64,000 nucleotides of DNA from Paenibacillus larvae subsp. larvae (GTDB lineage: Bacteria; Bacillota; Bacilli; Paenibacillales; NBRC-103111), in NCBI RefSeq assembly GCF_002003265.1, contig NZ_CP019687.1:3308001-3372000 (forward strand). Reading direction: 5' to 3'. Below, piece after piece: positions 9,058-18,509 of this stretch. Every line of letters starts with the position of its first letter. Position 1 is the first letter of the stretch. A program made the translations under genes and the position numbers. Under the pieces are notes generated by a model. It did no database searches and was not told the origin of the DNA. It saw nothing but the letters and a program-made list of their open reading frames with translations.

Positions 9058-9987
9058 ATGACCCAACAACACAAAAGAATTCCCGTCATTCTGGACACTG
9101 ATCCCGGCATTGATGATGCGGTAGCCATTGCAGTGGCTTTGTTTCATGAAAACATGGATATGAAGCTGCTGACTACTGTAGCCGGCAATGTATCTGTAGA
9201 CAAAACGACGAACAATGCACTGAAACTGCTCAAATTTTTCGGTAAAGATGTTCCTGTGGCCAGAGGTGCGACGAAGCCATTGGTGAAGCATCTTGAAGAT
9301 TCCAGTCATATTCACGGAAACTCCGGCATGGACGGATATGAATTTGAGGAAAGCAGCCAGAATCTGCTGCCTATGCATGCTATTGAAGCAATGAGAGATA
9401 CCATCCTGAAAAGTCCTGAGCCCATTACTATCGTACCTATCGGACCTTTGACTAACGTGGCTCTTATGCTTACTGTGTTCCCTCAGTGCAAGGAAAACAT
9501 TGAACGTATAGTCCTGATGGGTGGTTCCGCATCCAGAGGAGATCATACGCCGAACGCGGAATTCAATATTTTCGCCGACCCTGAGGCAGCCAAGATCGTG
9601 TTTGAGTCCGGACTTCCGATTGTCATGTGCGGGTTAGATGTAACTAGTCAAGCCACCTTGACCAAAGAGAATGTGGAAGAAATCAGGGAAATGAACAAAA
9701 ACGGCGAGATGCTGTATTCTTTATTCCAGCATTACCGCGGAGGCAGTCTCAAAACCGGGTTGAAAATGCATGATATGTGTGCCATTGCCTATCTGATTAA
9801 GCCGGAGTTATTCCAGACGCAAGACAGCTTTGTCGACATAGAAACGCAAGGTGTTTATACTTCCGGCACAACAGTCGTTGATCTTCGCGGACGTTTGAAT
9901 AAACCAAGTAACGCCACGGTTTGTCTGGAAATTGATGTTCCCTCTTTCCGTATTTGGGTTCTTGAGCAACTGAGAAAAGCTATTTAA
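9058..9987 (+). CDS. Ribonucleoside hydrolase (inosine-uridine preferring family)
   Basis: A 309-residue nucleoside N-ribohydrolase. The N-terminal DTDPGIDDA motif binds the catalytic Ca2+, and VPIGPLTNVALML, the LMGGS segment and the late MHDMCAIAYL motif complete the active site. It hydrolyses a ribonucleoside to free base and ribose in the cytoplasm. The ATG at 9058 has AAGGAG 9 bases upstream, whereas the ATG at 9049 is too close to it. It is followed by a carrier and a ribokinase, giving a complete uptake, cleavage and phosphorylation route. Exact base preference cannot be stated. Confidence 0.93.
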   Translation: MTQQHKRIPVILDTDPGIDDAVAIAVALFHENMDMKLLTTVAGNVSVDKTTNNALKLLKFFGKDVPVARGATKPLVKHLEDSSHIHGNSGMDGYEFEESSQNLLPMHAIEAMRDTILKSPEPITIVPIGPLTNVALMLTVFPQCKENIERIVLMGGSASRGDHTPNAEFNIFADPEAAKIVFESGLPIVMCGLDVTSQATLTKENVEEIREMNKNGEMLYSLFQHYRGGSLKTGLKMHDMCAIAYLIKPELFQTQDSFVDIETQGVYTSGTTVVDLRGRLNKPSNATVCLEIDVPSFRIWVLEQLRKAI

Positions 9988-10010
9988 CTAACTAGAGAGG
10001 GTGCTCACGC

Positions 10011-11372
10011 ATGATTGAAATCATCATCAGTTTAGTTGTCCTTGTACTCACGGGATACCTCATTGCCAAAAACTACGATGCCAAAGTAGTCCTTTTGGCT
10101 GCCGGCCTTGTCCTTCTTTTTTCCGCGGCGTTACTCGGACACCCGATCCTTTCGGATAAGCTGGCTACCGGTTCCGTTTGGCTGGATCCGTTTAAACAAA
10201 TTGAAGAGATTTTCGTCAAACAGCTCGGGTCAGCCGGACTAACGATTATGGTACTGTTCGGGTTTTCCAGCTATATGTCCCATATCGGGGCAAATGATGT
10301 GGCGGTTCATCTTATGACCAAGCCGCTCAGACGCATTAAATCCAAGTACATTCTGGTACCGATTATTTTCCTGCTTGGGAACCTGCTGTCCCTGGTAGTT
10401 CCTAGCGCATCGAGCTTGGCGGTACTCCTGATGGCTACCTTATATCCGGTTCTTAAAAAGACAGGGATGTCCTCGCTGACCGCAGGGGCCGTCATTGCCA
10501 CAACTGCTACCATTATGCCGACTCCCTTGGGGGCGGATAACGTTGTAGCTGCCCAAAAATTGGGGTATAACCTGGTTGATTACGTATTTTCCTATCATGC
10601 CAAGATTTCTATCCCTGTGCTGCTGATTATGGCGGTAACCCATTACTTTTGGCAAAAATATATGGACAAAAAACAAGGCGCGATTGAACCTGCCGAAATT
10701 AATGATGACAAATTAAATCTGAATGAGAACTTGCCTCCTGCTTATTATGGCATCTTCCCGATTCTGCCGCTTATTCTGGTACTGGTTTTTAATCTGGCCA
10801 TAAAAGGTATCAACTTTGGATTGGTCGGCATTTCTCTACTGTGTATGACCATTACAGTTATAGTCGAGGTGATCCGCAGCCGTTCCTTCAAAGAAACGTC
10901 CAAGCAATTTGGCATTTTTTTCAAAGGAATGGGAACGGGATTCGCCCAGGTTGTATCCTTGATCGTAGCTGCCAGTTTGCTGGTTGAGGGCCTGAAATCC
11001 ATCGGCATCATTGACATGCTGATCGATTCTGTAAAGCACGTGGAAAGCGCCGGTTCAATTCTCATGCTGATTTTCTCTGGTGTTGCTGCGCTAATCGGTT
11101 TCATCAGCGGAAGCGGTTTGGCCGTATTTTATTCGTTCATTAATATCATTCCGGAAATTACGGAGAAGATCGGGGTAAACAGTATTATGGTAGCATTACC
11201 GATGCAGCTTACGTCCAACCTGATTCGTTCGGTATCCCCGGTTGCGGCTGTGATTATCGTAGTGGCCTCTATTGTGAACGTTAACCCCATTCAGGTCGTG
11301 AAACGGACCTCCGTTCCGATTATTATCGGTATCATTGGCTGTATGCTTTTATCGTTCTTCATGTTCGCTTAA
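10011..11372 (+). CDS. DcuC-family anion carrier, probable nucleoside/ribose-locus transporter
   Basis: A 453-residue polytopic membrane protein with about 12 helices. It belongs to the DcuC (C4-dicarboxylate anaerobic carrier) superfamily, recognised by the paired PSASSLAVLL and TIMPTPLGADNV segments. DcuC itself exchanges dicarboxylates, but this gene sits between a nucleoside hydrolase and ribokinase in a tight operon (23 and 36 base gaps). I infer that it imports nucleosides or a related substrate. The family call is firm; the substrate is a guess from context. Confidence 0.8.
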   Translation: MIEIIISLVVLVLTGYLIAKNYDAKVVLLAAGLVLLFSAALLGHPILSDKLATGSVWLDPFKQIEEIFVKQLGSAGLTIMVLFGFSSYMSHIGANDVAVHLMTKPLRRIKSKYILVPIIFLLGNLLSLVVPSASSLAVLLMATLYPVLKKTGMSSLTAGAVIATTATIMPTPLGADNVVAAQKLGYNLVDYVFSYHAKISIPVLLIMAVTHYFWQKYMDKKQGAIEPAEINDDKLNLNENLPPAYYGIFPILPLILVLVFNLAIKGINFGLVGISLLCMTITVIVEVIRSRSFKETSKQFGIFFKGMGTGFAQVVSLIVAASLLVEGLKSIGIIDMLIDSVKHVESAGSILMLIFSGVAALIGFISGSGLAVFYSFINIIPEITEKIGVNSIMVALPMQLTSNLIRSVSPVAAVIIVVASIVNVNPIQVVKRTSVPIIIGIIGCMLLSFFMFA

Positions 11373-11408
11373 TGGGTAAAAGTCCGGTAAGGAAGAAGGA
11401 GAGAAACT

Positions 11409-12335
11409 ATGAATACTATATGTGTATTGGGAAGTCTAAATATAGATAACAGCTTCCTGCTTTCAAAATTGCCCAAGCTTGGCGAAACGGTACAAGGGAT
11501 CGGCAAATTGACCAATGCCGGGGGCAAGGGGTGCAATCAGGCTGTTTCCGCATCAAGGCTTGGAGCAAGCGTTTCCTTTATTGGGAAAGTAGGAAAAGAT
11601 AAGCACGGGGAACAATTGCTGGATATTCTTAAAGAGGAAGGAATAGACACCTCTTACGTAGGGCTGGATAAGGAGGCCCCAACAGGGGAAGCGTGCATCT
11701 TGATCCAGCAGGATGGAAACAATGCGATTATTGTAACGTCCGGAGCCAATATGGAACTTAATAGCAAAGACGTTCAAGCTGCCCGTTCCACCATAGAAAA
11801 AGCGGATTTCCTCATATCCCAGCTTGAGGTTCCGGTACCGGCTATCATAGAAGCTTTTACTTATGCGAAACAGCATAATGTGAAAACCGTACTGAATCCG
11901 GCCCCGGCGGGTGAGATTCCGGATGAACTGCTTAGGCTCACGGATGTCCTTATCCCTAATGAAACAGAAATGCAGGTAATCACCGGCAAGGATTCATTGA
12001 GCCGGGAAGATATGGGAATCGCGGCTAAAGCATTGCTTGAAAAAGGAGTCCATTACGTTCTGGTGACCTTAGGTGAACAGGGTTCCCTGCTCTGTCATTC
12101 GGGAGGAGAAGTTTTTGTCCTATCCTTTAAGGTAAACGCAGTGGATACAACTGCTGCAGGGGATTCTTTCATCGGGGCTTTCACCAGCAAGCTGGATATT
12201 TCCCGATGGGAGGATGTGCAGCATATCCGGGAAGCTGTGCGGTTTGCGAGTTATTTTTCCTCTCTGGTTGTTCAAAGAAAAGGGGCGTTCTCTTCCATTC
12301 CGTTTGCGGATGAAGTGAATTATCCCGTATCCTGA
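11409..12335 (+). CDS. rbsK: Ribokinase
   Basis: A 308-residue PfkB-family sugar kinase. The N-terminal GSLNID strand, the substrate-site NAGGKGCNQA motif and the anion-hole/catalytic DTTAAGDSF motif with its Asp are all present, together with LNPAPA and PNETE, which are typical of ribokinases. It phosphorylates ribose at O5 to ribose 5-phosphate, feeding the pentose phosphate pathway. It is the last intact gene of the salvage operon, with AGGAGAG before the ATG. Confidence 0.93.
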   Translation: MNTICVLGSLNIDNSFLLSKLPKLGETVQGIGKLTNAGGKGCNQAVSASRLGASVSFIGKVGKDKHGEQLLDILKEEGIDTSYVGLDKEAPTGEACILIQQDGNNAIIVTSGANMELNSKDVQAARSTIEKADFLISQLEVPVPAIIEAFTYAKQHNVKTVLNPAPAGEIPDELLRLTDVLIPNETEMQVITGKDSLSREDMGIAAKALLEKGVHYVLVTLGEQGSLLCHSGGEVFVLSFKVNAVDTTAAGDSFIGAFTSKLDISRWEDVQHIREAVRFASYFSSLVVQRKGAFSSIPFADEVNYPVS

Positions 12336-12485
12336 AAAGAAAGCCAGGCTGTAAAAAGGGATAAGATAAAGAAACTGGAAGAACAGATCCGAGAGCTCCA
12401 AAATGCAATTCAGGAACAAGTTCGCCAAGAGAAACAAAATGAAATGGAAGAAGCCAAAAAGGAAATGGCGGAAAAGGCTGAATAG
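12336..12485 (+). pseudogene. Coiled-coil (FlxA-like) gene remnant
   Basis: About 49 codons, rich in Lys, Glu and Gln with heptad-like spacing, run in the rbsK frame after its stop and end at TAG 12483-12485. They have no start codon or ribosome binding site. The KIKKLEEQIRELQ pattern resembles FlxA-like coiled-coil proteins. It looks like the tail of a lost gene. Confidence 0.5.
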
Positions 12486-12517
12486 AAACAGCGAAGCATA
12501 AAGACAAAGATGAAATC

Positions 12518-12954
12518 ATGGTTTCCCTTCGGACCCGGCAGTTGATTTCAGCATCTGCCAACTATTCGGATAAGAAAACTATAAAAAAATCAAGAACCAA
12601 AGTGCTCGGCCTAAAACAGGAAGAATTTATCATCGCGGCCAAAGCACAAGGGATGAAGGACCGGCGGATTTTGTTCGTCCATCTCCTTCCTAACAGCTTA
12701 TCCCCTATTATTGTTCAAGGACCCTGGGTTTTGCGACCGCTATCATAGAAGCTGCTTCCCTCGGGTTTTTGGGTCTTGGTACGCAGCCTCCTGAACCGGA
12801 GTGGGGGAAGATGATTTCGGATTCCAGACAGTTTTTTGAACAGGAACCGTGGACGGTGATTTTCCCGGGCCTTTCCATCATGCTTACCGTACTTGGTTTT
12901 AACCTCCTGGGTGACGGATTACGGGATGTGCTGGACCCAAGGATGAAGAATTAG
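12518..12954 (+). pseudogene. Remnant of a DppC/OppC-type ABC permease
   Basis: Only the C-terminal third of a peptide/nickel ABC permease remains. It includes the EAA loop (FIIAAKAQGMKDRRILFVHLLPN) and, in the next frame, LGFLGLGTQPPEPEWGKM and the terminal LGDGLRDVLDPR. The frame changes near 12720, where one base appears to be missing. The N-terminal membrane domain and the partner Dpp/Opp genes are absent, so this is a dead fragment. Confidence 0.85.
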
Positions 12955-12960
12955 CAGGAG

Positions 12961-12996
12961 AACGACTGCCATCGCAAAGCCGGCGGTCGTTTTTCC
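12961..12996 (+). terminator. Intrinsic terminator after the permease remnant
   Basis: A 10-bp stem (AACGACTGCC with GGCGGTCGTT, one G-T pair), an 11-base loop and a T-run. It probably belonged to the lost peptide-transport operon. Confidence 0.75.
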
Positions 12997-13154
12997 TGTT
13001 TGGGCACCTTGGACGGAACCATTTCCAATTGGACTGCATTAGCTTCGGGATACCTATTTTTGTTTGAGGTTCATCTGTGCTACAATTTGCAAAAAAGACT
13101 TGTATGTAAGACTTACTGACATCATTTTGTTTATGGTCCTATAAAGGAGGAATC

Positions 13155-14474
13155 ATGATGGACTTACGCAAATTGCGGCTGGATGAGCCGATGATGAATA
13201 CACTTAGCGAGGAGCGGGACGAATATGAAAGGGACTATGCACGGCTGATTCAATCCCCCGCTTTTCGCAGAATGCAGGGCAAATCCCAGGTGTTTGGTGC
13301 AGGCAGCGGGGATTATTACCGCACCAGACTGACTCACTCTTTGGAGGTTTCCCAGATTGCCAGGGAAATCGCAAGACGGTTGGATAAGCAGTATTCTCTC
13401 TCAATCCGCAGGGGGTACCCGGGTTTAATGCTGGACCCGGGTGTTGTGGAATGTGCGTCTCTGGCCCACGATCTCGGGCATCCCCCCTTTGGGCATAAAG
13501 GGGAAGAAGTTTTGAACGATTTGCTGACCCGGGAATACGGCTTATCTTATGAAGGGAATGCCCAGAATTTCCGTATCCTGATGTTCCTGGAAAAGAGAGC
13601 GGGGAGTGACAGCGGGCTGGATCTGACGGCAGCCGTGCTGCTGGCGATCAACAAATATCCCTACTGTTTGGATGAGCCGGGACGATTGAAGGGTGTTTAC
13701 TCCATGGAATGGGAAGGGATAAAAGCCATAAGAGACCGATGGGAAATGCCGGTTGGGGCCTCCACTTTGGAAGCCCAGCTCATGGACCTCTGCGATGATA
13801 TAGCCTACTCGACCCATGACATTGAGGACGGAATCCGTTCGGGGAAAATTCAGATGAATCAGTCTTTCATGGAGGATGACCGGCTGATAGAGCATCTGGT
13901 GCAGGAGATCGTGAATGATCAGGGAAATAGTGAGGTCGGCTGGGATCAGGTAGATATTAAAGAGATGGTTACCCGGGTGCTTCATTCCTACCTGGAGCAG
14001 TGGGAAGAGGTATATAGGGAATGCGGAAGGGATTCTTCACGGGCCCGCAGAGAGATGAAAGGCCGCTGGGTCAGTGCATATGCAGGGCGAATAGGGATTA
14101 TTGAGGACCCGGTGAAAAGCTGGAAGAAGATTACCTTTGTAAAAGAAGGCCGGCAGGATCTGGAGCTTTTGCGGACATTGGAAATTTTGAAAAAACTCGC
14201 CTGGGTTACCCTGATCAAAGACTTTCGGGTCCAACGCCTTCAGAAACGCAGTGAAATTATGCTGCACCGGCTTTGGGACAGCTTCAAAATACCGGAACAA
14301 GGCAGTCTCATTATTCCGCCTGATTGGATGGAGAACTACGAGCTGCATAATGGGCATTGGCCATGGCCCCGTTTTGTTGCGGACTATATCTCCGGCATGA
14401 CGGACGCCTATGCAGAAAAAGTATATACGGAGCTCTATGCCAGCAAATCCGGATCTATTTATGAAATGGACTAA
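13155..14474 (+). CDS. dgt: dGTPase-like HD-domain triphosphohydrolase
   Basis: A 439-residue protein of the deoxyguanosinetriphosphate triphosphohydrolase family. The metal-binding HD signature is spread over RTRLTHSLEV and SLAHDLGHPPFGHKGE, and EGNAQNFRIL follows, all characteristic of Dgt. The enzyme hydrolyses dNTPs to nucleoside plus tripolyphosphate and helps balance dNTP pools. Two adjacent ATG codons (13155 and 13158) follow AAAGGAGG; the second has the better spacing. It has no obvious operon partner. Confidence 0.9.
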   Translation: MMDLRKLRLDEPMMNTLSEERDEYERDYARLIQSPAFRRMQGKSQVFGAGSGDYYRTRLTHSLEVSQIAREIARRLDKQYSLSIRRGYPGLMLDPGVVECASLAHDLGHPPFGHKGEEVLNDLLTREYGLSYEGNAQNFRILMFLEKRAGSDSGLDLTAAVLLAINKYPYCLDEPGRLKGVYSMEWEGIKAIRDRWEMPVGASTLEAQLMDLCDDIAYSTHDIEDGIRSGKIQMNQSFMEDDRLIEHLVQEIVNDQGNSEVGWDQVDIKEMVTRVLHSYLEQWEEVYRECGRDSSRARREMKGRWVSAYAGRIGIIEDPVKSWKKITFVKEGRQDLELLRTLEILKKLAWVTLIKDFRVQRLQKRSEIMLHRLWDSFKIPEQGSLIIPPDWMENYELHNGHWPWPRFVADYISGMTDAYAEKVYTELYASKSGSIYEMD

Positions 14475-14550
14475 TCCAATCAGATTTGGTTTCATAATAT
14501 AAGTGTTTAGAAAATAAGATAAAGATAATAAAAGAAAAGACGTGATAGGT

Positions 14551-15867
14551 ATGCAAGCATTTGCTGCGTTAGGCATCGACCCGCCGCTTACAGAAACGCT
14601 ACAAAAAAACGGGATCATAACACCAACTCCCATTCAGAAACAAGCCATTCCCCGTATACTGAAAGGAACTGACGTGATCGGCAAAGCCCAGACAGGAACG
14701 GGCAAGACGCTTGCTTTTATTCTTCCCCTTCTTCAAAAGATTAGGGCGGATGCACCTCACATTCAGGGACTTATCATAACCCCTACCAGAGAGCTGGCGC
14801 TGCAAATCACCGCTGAATTGAAGAAACTTACAGCTGCTATGGAACAGGTACGGGTGCTTGCCGTATATGGTGGACAAGATGTAGAGGGACAGATGAATAA
14901 ACTGAGGAGAAATGTACAGATTGTTGTCGGTACACCCGGAAGGCTGTTGGACCATATCCGGCGGGAAACTATCGATTTGTCCCGGGCAACCGCCTTGGTA
15001 CTTGATGAGGCAGACCAGATGCTGCATATTGGTTTCCTGGGGGAAGTGGAAGAGATACTGGCCGAACTTTCGGCAAATCGGCAGACCCTGCTTTTTTCAG
15101 CTACGATGCCGAAACAGGTGAGATCACTCGCGAAACGGTTCATGCATCAGCCGGAGACGGTTGAAATCCAAGCCAGGCAAATTACGGTGAAGGAAATCCG
15201 CCAGCTTGTGGTGGAGACGACCGACCGTGCCAAACAGCGGGTACTCTGTACATTGCTGGACGAGTATAGACCATTTTTGGCCATGGTATTTTGCCGGACG
15301 AAACGGAGAGCCGGCACCTTGAATCAAGCCCTTCAGGCGAAGGGGTATATATCCGATGAACTTCATGGAGATTTGTCCCAGGCTAAGCGGGAACAGGTGA
15401 TGAAAAAATTCCGCGAGGCCAGGCTGCACATTCTTGTAGCTACGGATGTAGCGGCACGGGGGCTGGATGTGGAGGGTGTCACGCATGTATTTAACTATGA
15501 TATCCCTCATGATGCGGAGAGTTATATTCACCGCATAGGCCGAACCGGCCGCGCGGGCGGGACAGGGTTGGCTGTTACGCTTGCAGCTCCCAAGGACCGG
15601 AAGTACCTGGAACAAATCGAGAAGGGCATTCATCTTACGCTGGAACGAAAGATCATGCCGGGACCGGCCTTTACCCAAGATAAGATACCGGTGAAAAGAG
15701 AAGAAGGGCTCCATAGGACGAGGTCCGGAAAAGTTGGCTCCCGGCCCGCAAAAAATCGTTCCAATCATGCCGGCCAAGGAAGGTCCCGGTCTAAGGCTCC
15801 AAATGGGAGGACCGAAAACAGGAAGCGGTTTGCGGGAAAACCATCGGCTAAACGGGGCAAAAGATAG
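14551..15867 (+). CDS. DEAD-box ATP-dependent RNA helicase
   Basis: A 438-residue helicase with every canonical motif in order: Q motif (TPTPIQKQAIP), Walker A (AQTGTGKT), PTRELALQ, TPGR, DEAD, SAT, CRTKRR, ATDVAARGLD and HRIGRTGRAG. An Arg/Lys-rich basic tail of about 60 residues follows, as in cold-shock helicases of the CshA/CshB type. It unwinds RNA during ribosome assembly or mRNA decay. The start is uncertain: ATG 14551 has a weak ribosome binding site, and a GTG at 14542 is in frame. Confidence 0.92.
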   Translation: MQAFAALGIDPPLTETLQKNGIITPTPIQKQAIPRILKGTDVIGKAQTGTGKTLAFILPLLQKIRADAPHIQGLIITPTRELALQITAELKKLTAAMEQVRVLAVYGGQDVEGQMNKLRRNVQIVVGTPGRLLDHIRRETIDLSRATALVLDEADQMLHIGFLGEVEEILAELSANRQTLLFSATMPKQVRSLAKRFMHQPETVEIQARQITVKEIRQLVVETTDRAKQRVLCTLLDEYRPFLAMVFCRTKRRAGTLNQALQAKGYISDELHGDLSQAKREQVMKKFREARLHILVATDVAARGLDVEGVTHVFNYDIPHDAESYIHRIGRTGRAGGTGLAVTLAAPKDRKYLEQIEKGIHLTLERKIMPGPAFTQDKIPVKREEGLHRTRSGKVGSRPAKNRSNHAGQGRSRSKAPNGRTENRKRFAGKPSAKRGKR

Positions 15868-15965
15868 TTTCTGACCGGCAGGAGGAAAGTTTTCCGGCTT
15901 AGTAGAGGTATCCCCTGTTTGCTTTTGCCAAGTTCCGGGTATGGAATTGTTAACAAAGTTAGAGT

Positions 15966-15995
15966 TTGGTTTCTCATGCTTATCTGTACTATAAT
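15966..15995 (+). promoter_or_regulatory. Candidate promoter of the YhgE/Pip gene
   Basis: TTGGTT and a perfect TATAAT are spaced by 18 bases about 105 bases upstream of the coding start. Confidence 0.55.
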
Positions 15996-16100
15996 AGTTG
16001 AATCCCTATTTAATGGGGAAGCCCAAATGGGAAGCGAATTGTTTGGAGATGGCTATCCCATACTACACGAAAAGACAAAATAGGTGCAGGAGATGCGTGT

Positions 16101-18254
16101 ATGAAGAACATATTCAACATTTATTTTACGGATGTACGGAAGATAGTGAAGAATTGGGCAGCGGCCATTATTATCTTAGGCCTTATTATTCTGCCTTCTT
16201 TATATGCCTGGTTTAACATAGAGGCATCCTGGGACCCCTATGGAAATACCAAGGGATTATCCATAGCTATAGTCAATAAGGATAGGGGTACAACTATAAG
16301 AGACCATGATATTAAAATGGGAGATATGATTGTAGACAGTCTTAAACAAAATGAAGCGATCGGATGGAAGTTTGTCGATGAAGCAACGGCCCTGAACGGG
16401 GTTATGCACGGTAAGTATTATGCAAGCATTGTTATACCGGAGGATTTTTCTGAGAAGATTGCAACTATTATCTCGGATAATCCCCAAAAACCCGAGTTGG
16501 ATTATAGTGTAAACGAAAAAATCAATGCTGTTGCTCCTAAAATCACCTCCAAGGGAGCATCCAGCATTATAGAGAAAGTGAGTTACAATTTTACCAAGAC
16601 CGTGAACGAAAAAATTTTTAGTGTTTTGCATGACCTTGGTATTGAGCTGGAACAAAATTTACCGAGTATCGAAAGAGTAAAGGACCTTGTGTTCAGGCTG
16701 GAGAAAGAGTTTCCCCAGATCAATGAAGCGGTTAATCTGGCTTTGACTGACGCACAGAAAGCACAGGATATTGTCAGCAAGGCGCAGTCGGATTTACCTC
16801 TTGTGGTTGAACTGACCAAAAACGCCGGGGACCTGTCCAAAGGGCTTACTGATTTCCTGGATAAAAGCGGGCAGGCTCTGCAAACAGCAGCACCAAATAT
16901 CAAAGGGGAACTTAATACGCTTAGGCAGATTGCTTCCTCGTCTGCGGAGATAACCGCTATCCTGCAAAATCCCGAGATCGACCCTGCAACAGCCAAGCAG
17001 GATCTCAATACCGTAAAGTCCCGCCTGGAAAGCGGAATTAAGATCATCGACGGTATTGTTAACTTTCTCGACCGCCTTAATTCGAAAGCTTCTCCCCAGC
17101 CTGCCATAAAGGATGTAATCGATAAGCTAAACAAGGTGAAGGCTATGTTCCAGAAGCAGATCGATTATATTCAGGCAGCGATAAATGCTATAGACAAAGG
17201 GGAAAAGCCGGCGGAGGACATCATCAACGGTGTCAATCAGATCTCCAAAGACAGTGTGGCTTTACTGGATGATATTCTGGGCAAGTACGATTCCACGATT
17301 GTACCGGCTATTTCCGCGGCAGTAGACCAGGCCAAAACAGCGGCAAAAGATGCATCGACTGTCCTGCAGGATGCCCAAAACAGCTTGCCGGATGTCTCCA
17401 AACTGCTAAGTGATGCTTCCAAGGGCATTACGGTCGGCAAGGAAGAGGTCACGAAAATTCAAAAAGAGCTTCCGGCCATAGAAAGCAAAATTAAACAGAT
17501 AGCTGACCGCATCCGCCAGTTCGAATCCACTGAGGATATCCATCAGATTATTGATCTTTTAAAGCATGATGTAGAAAAAGAAAGTGATTTTCTGGCTAAC
17601 CCGGTTGTACTGAAGGAAAATAGGCTGTACCCGATTCCAAATTACGGCTCAGGTATGTCCCCGTTCTTTTCTACCTTATCCTTATGGGTAGGAGCCCTGC
17701 TGCTTGTGTCCTTGCTAACGACAGAGGTACACCATCCGGAAAAAGCATATAAGAGCTATCAAGTCTACTTTGGGAGATTTCTGACCTTTTTAACGATTGC
17801 CCTGCTGCAGTCCGTGATCGTGACAATGGGTGATATATATCTTCTTGGAACGTATGTATCCAATCCTTTATGGTTTGTCCTCTTCGGGCTGATAAACAGC
17901 GCGGTATTCATGTTAATGGTTTACACGCTGGTATCGGTATTTGGCAATGTCGGAAAAGCTATGGCCATTATTATGCTGGTGCTTCAACTGGCCGGTTCGG
18001 GCGGGACATTCCCGATTCAGGTTACACCGCCATTTTTCCAGATGATCCATCCGTTTCTGCCGTTTACTTATGCCATCAGCATGATGCGGGAAGCAGTGGG
18101 CGGCATAATCTGGGACATTGTATTAAAGGACATAGCTGCCCTATGTATCTATGTGGTGATTACGCTGATGTTAGGGCTCCTGTTTAAAAAGCATATCAAT
18201 AAACACTCGGCCAAAATGGTGAAGAAGGCAAAAGAAAGCGGATTGCTTCATTAG
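16101..18254 (+). CDS. YhgE/Pip-family membrane protein
   Basis: A 717-residue protein with the YhgE/Pip architecture. There is one N-terminal membrane helix (about residues 18-40) and a long extracytoplasmic region of roughly 490 residues with repeated Asp/Lys/Ala heptads predicted to be coiled coil. Five or six C-terminal helices of the ABC-2 permease type follow (SPFFSTLSLWVGALLLVSLL, QLAGSGGTFPIQVTPPFFQ). Relatives include the phage infection protein Pip of lactococci and type VII secretion-associated proteins. The role here is unknown. ATG 16101 follows AGGAG at 8 bases. Confidence 0.85.
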   Translation: MKNIFNIYFTDVRKIVKNWAAAIIILGLIILPSLYAWFNIEASWDPYGNTKGLSIAIVNKDRGTTIRDHDIKMGDMIVDSLKQNEAIGWKFVDEATALNGVMHGKYYASIVIPEDFSEKIATIISDNPQKPELDYSVNEKINAVAPKITSKGASSIIEKVSYNFTKTVNEKIFSVLHDLGIELEQNLPSIERVKDLVFRLEKEFPQINEAVNLALTDAQKAQDIVSKAQSDLPLVVELTKNAGDLSKGLTDFLDKSGQALQTAAPNIKGELNTLRQIASSSAEITAILQNPEIDPATAKQDLNTVKSRLESGIKIIDGIVNFLDRLNSKASPQPAIKDVIDKLNKVKAMFQKQIDYIQAAINAIDKGEKPAEDIINGVNQISKDSVALLDDILGKYDSTIVPAISAAVDQAKTAAKDASTVLQDAQNSLPDVSKLLSDASKGITVGKEEVTKIQKELPAIESKIKQIADRIRQFESTEDIHQIIDLLKHDVEKESDFLANPVVLKENRLYPIPNYGSGMSPFFSTLSLWVGALLLVSLLTTEVHHPEKAYKSYQVYFGRFLTFLTIALLQSVIVTMGDIYLLGTYVSNPLWFVLFGLINSAVFMLMVYTLVSVFGNVGKAMAIIMLVLQLAGSGGTFPIQVTPPFFQMIHPFLPFTYAISMMREAVGGIIWDIVLKDIAALCIYVVITLMLGLLFKKHINKHSAKMVKKAKESGLLH

Positions 18255-18301
18255 GGAAAAGATTTTGCTTCCGGTGCTGTTCACTCCAGGGAATCCTGAA
18301 T
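18253..18301. repeat. Imperfect direct repeat, copy 1
   Basis: About 49 bases beginning AGGGAAAAGATTTTGCTTCC recur at 18461-18509 with a few differences. The two copies bracket a hairpin and abut the stop codons of the two flanking genes. Confidence 0.7.
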
Positions 18302-18407
18302 AGGGATTTGTAAAGGGCATTCCCCGGAATGAAAGGCGCCCGCTAACGAACTCCAGCTAAAACCTTTTCCCTTAACAGTAAATTCAAGGAACTTTGTCGG
18401 AGTCTAA

Positions 18408-18439
18408 AAACGGAGTGCTTCTGTAGAAGTACTCCGTTT
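18408..18439. terminator. Strong hairpin between the direct repeats
   Basis: Fifteen paired bases (AAACGGAGTGCTTCT with its complement, one G-T pair) form a very stable stem with A and T tracts at its base. It probably terminates both the plus-strand YhgE gene and the minus-strand ABC operon. Confidence 0.65.
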
Positions 18440-18460
18440 AAGTATGCAGACAAAGCAGAT

Positions 18461-18509
18461 AGGGAAAAGATTTTGCTTCCAGCGCTGTTTCATTCCAGGG
18501 AATCTGAAC
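18461..18509. repeat. Imperfect direct repeat, copy 2
   Basis: Second copy of the repeat at 18253. It ends immediately before the stop codon of the minus-strand ABC ATPase gene. Confidence 0.7.

Noticed and set aside
12518-12954. Functional oligopeptide permease
   Set aside because: Only the C-terminal third is present, it is frameshifted, and no substrate-binding or ATPase genes adjoin it.
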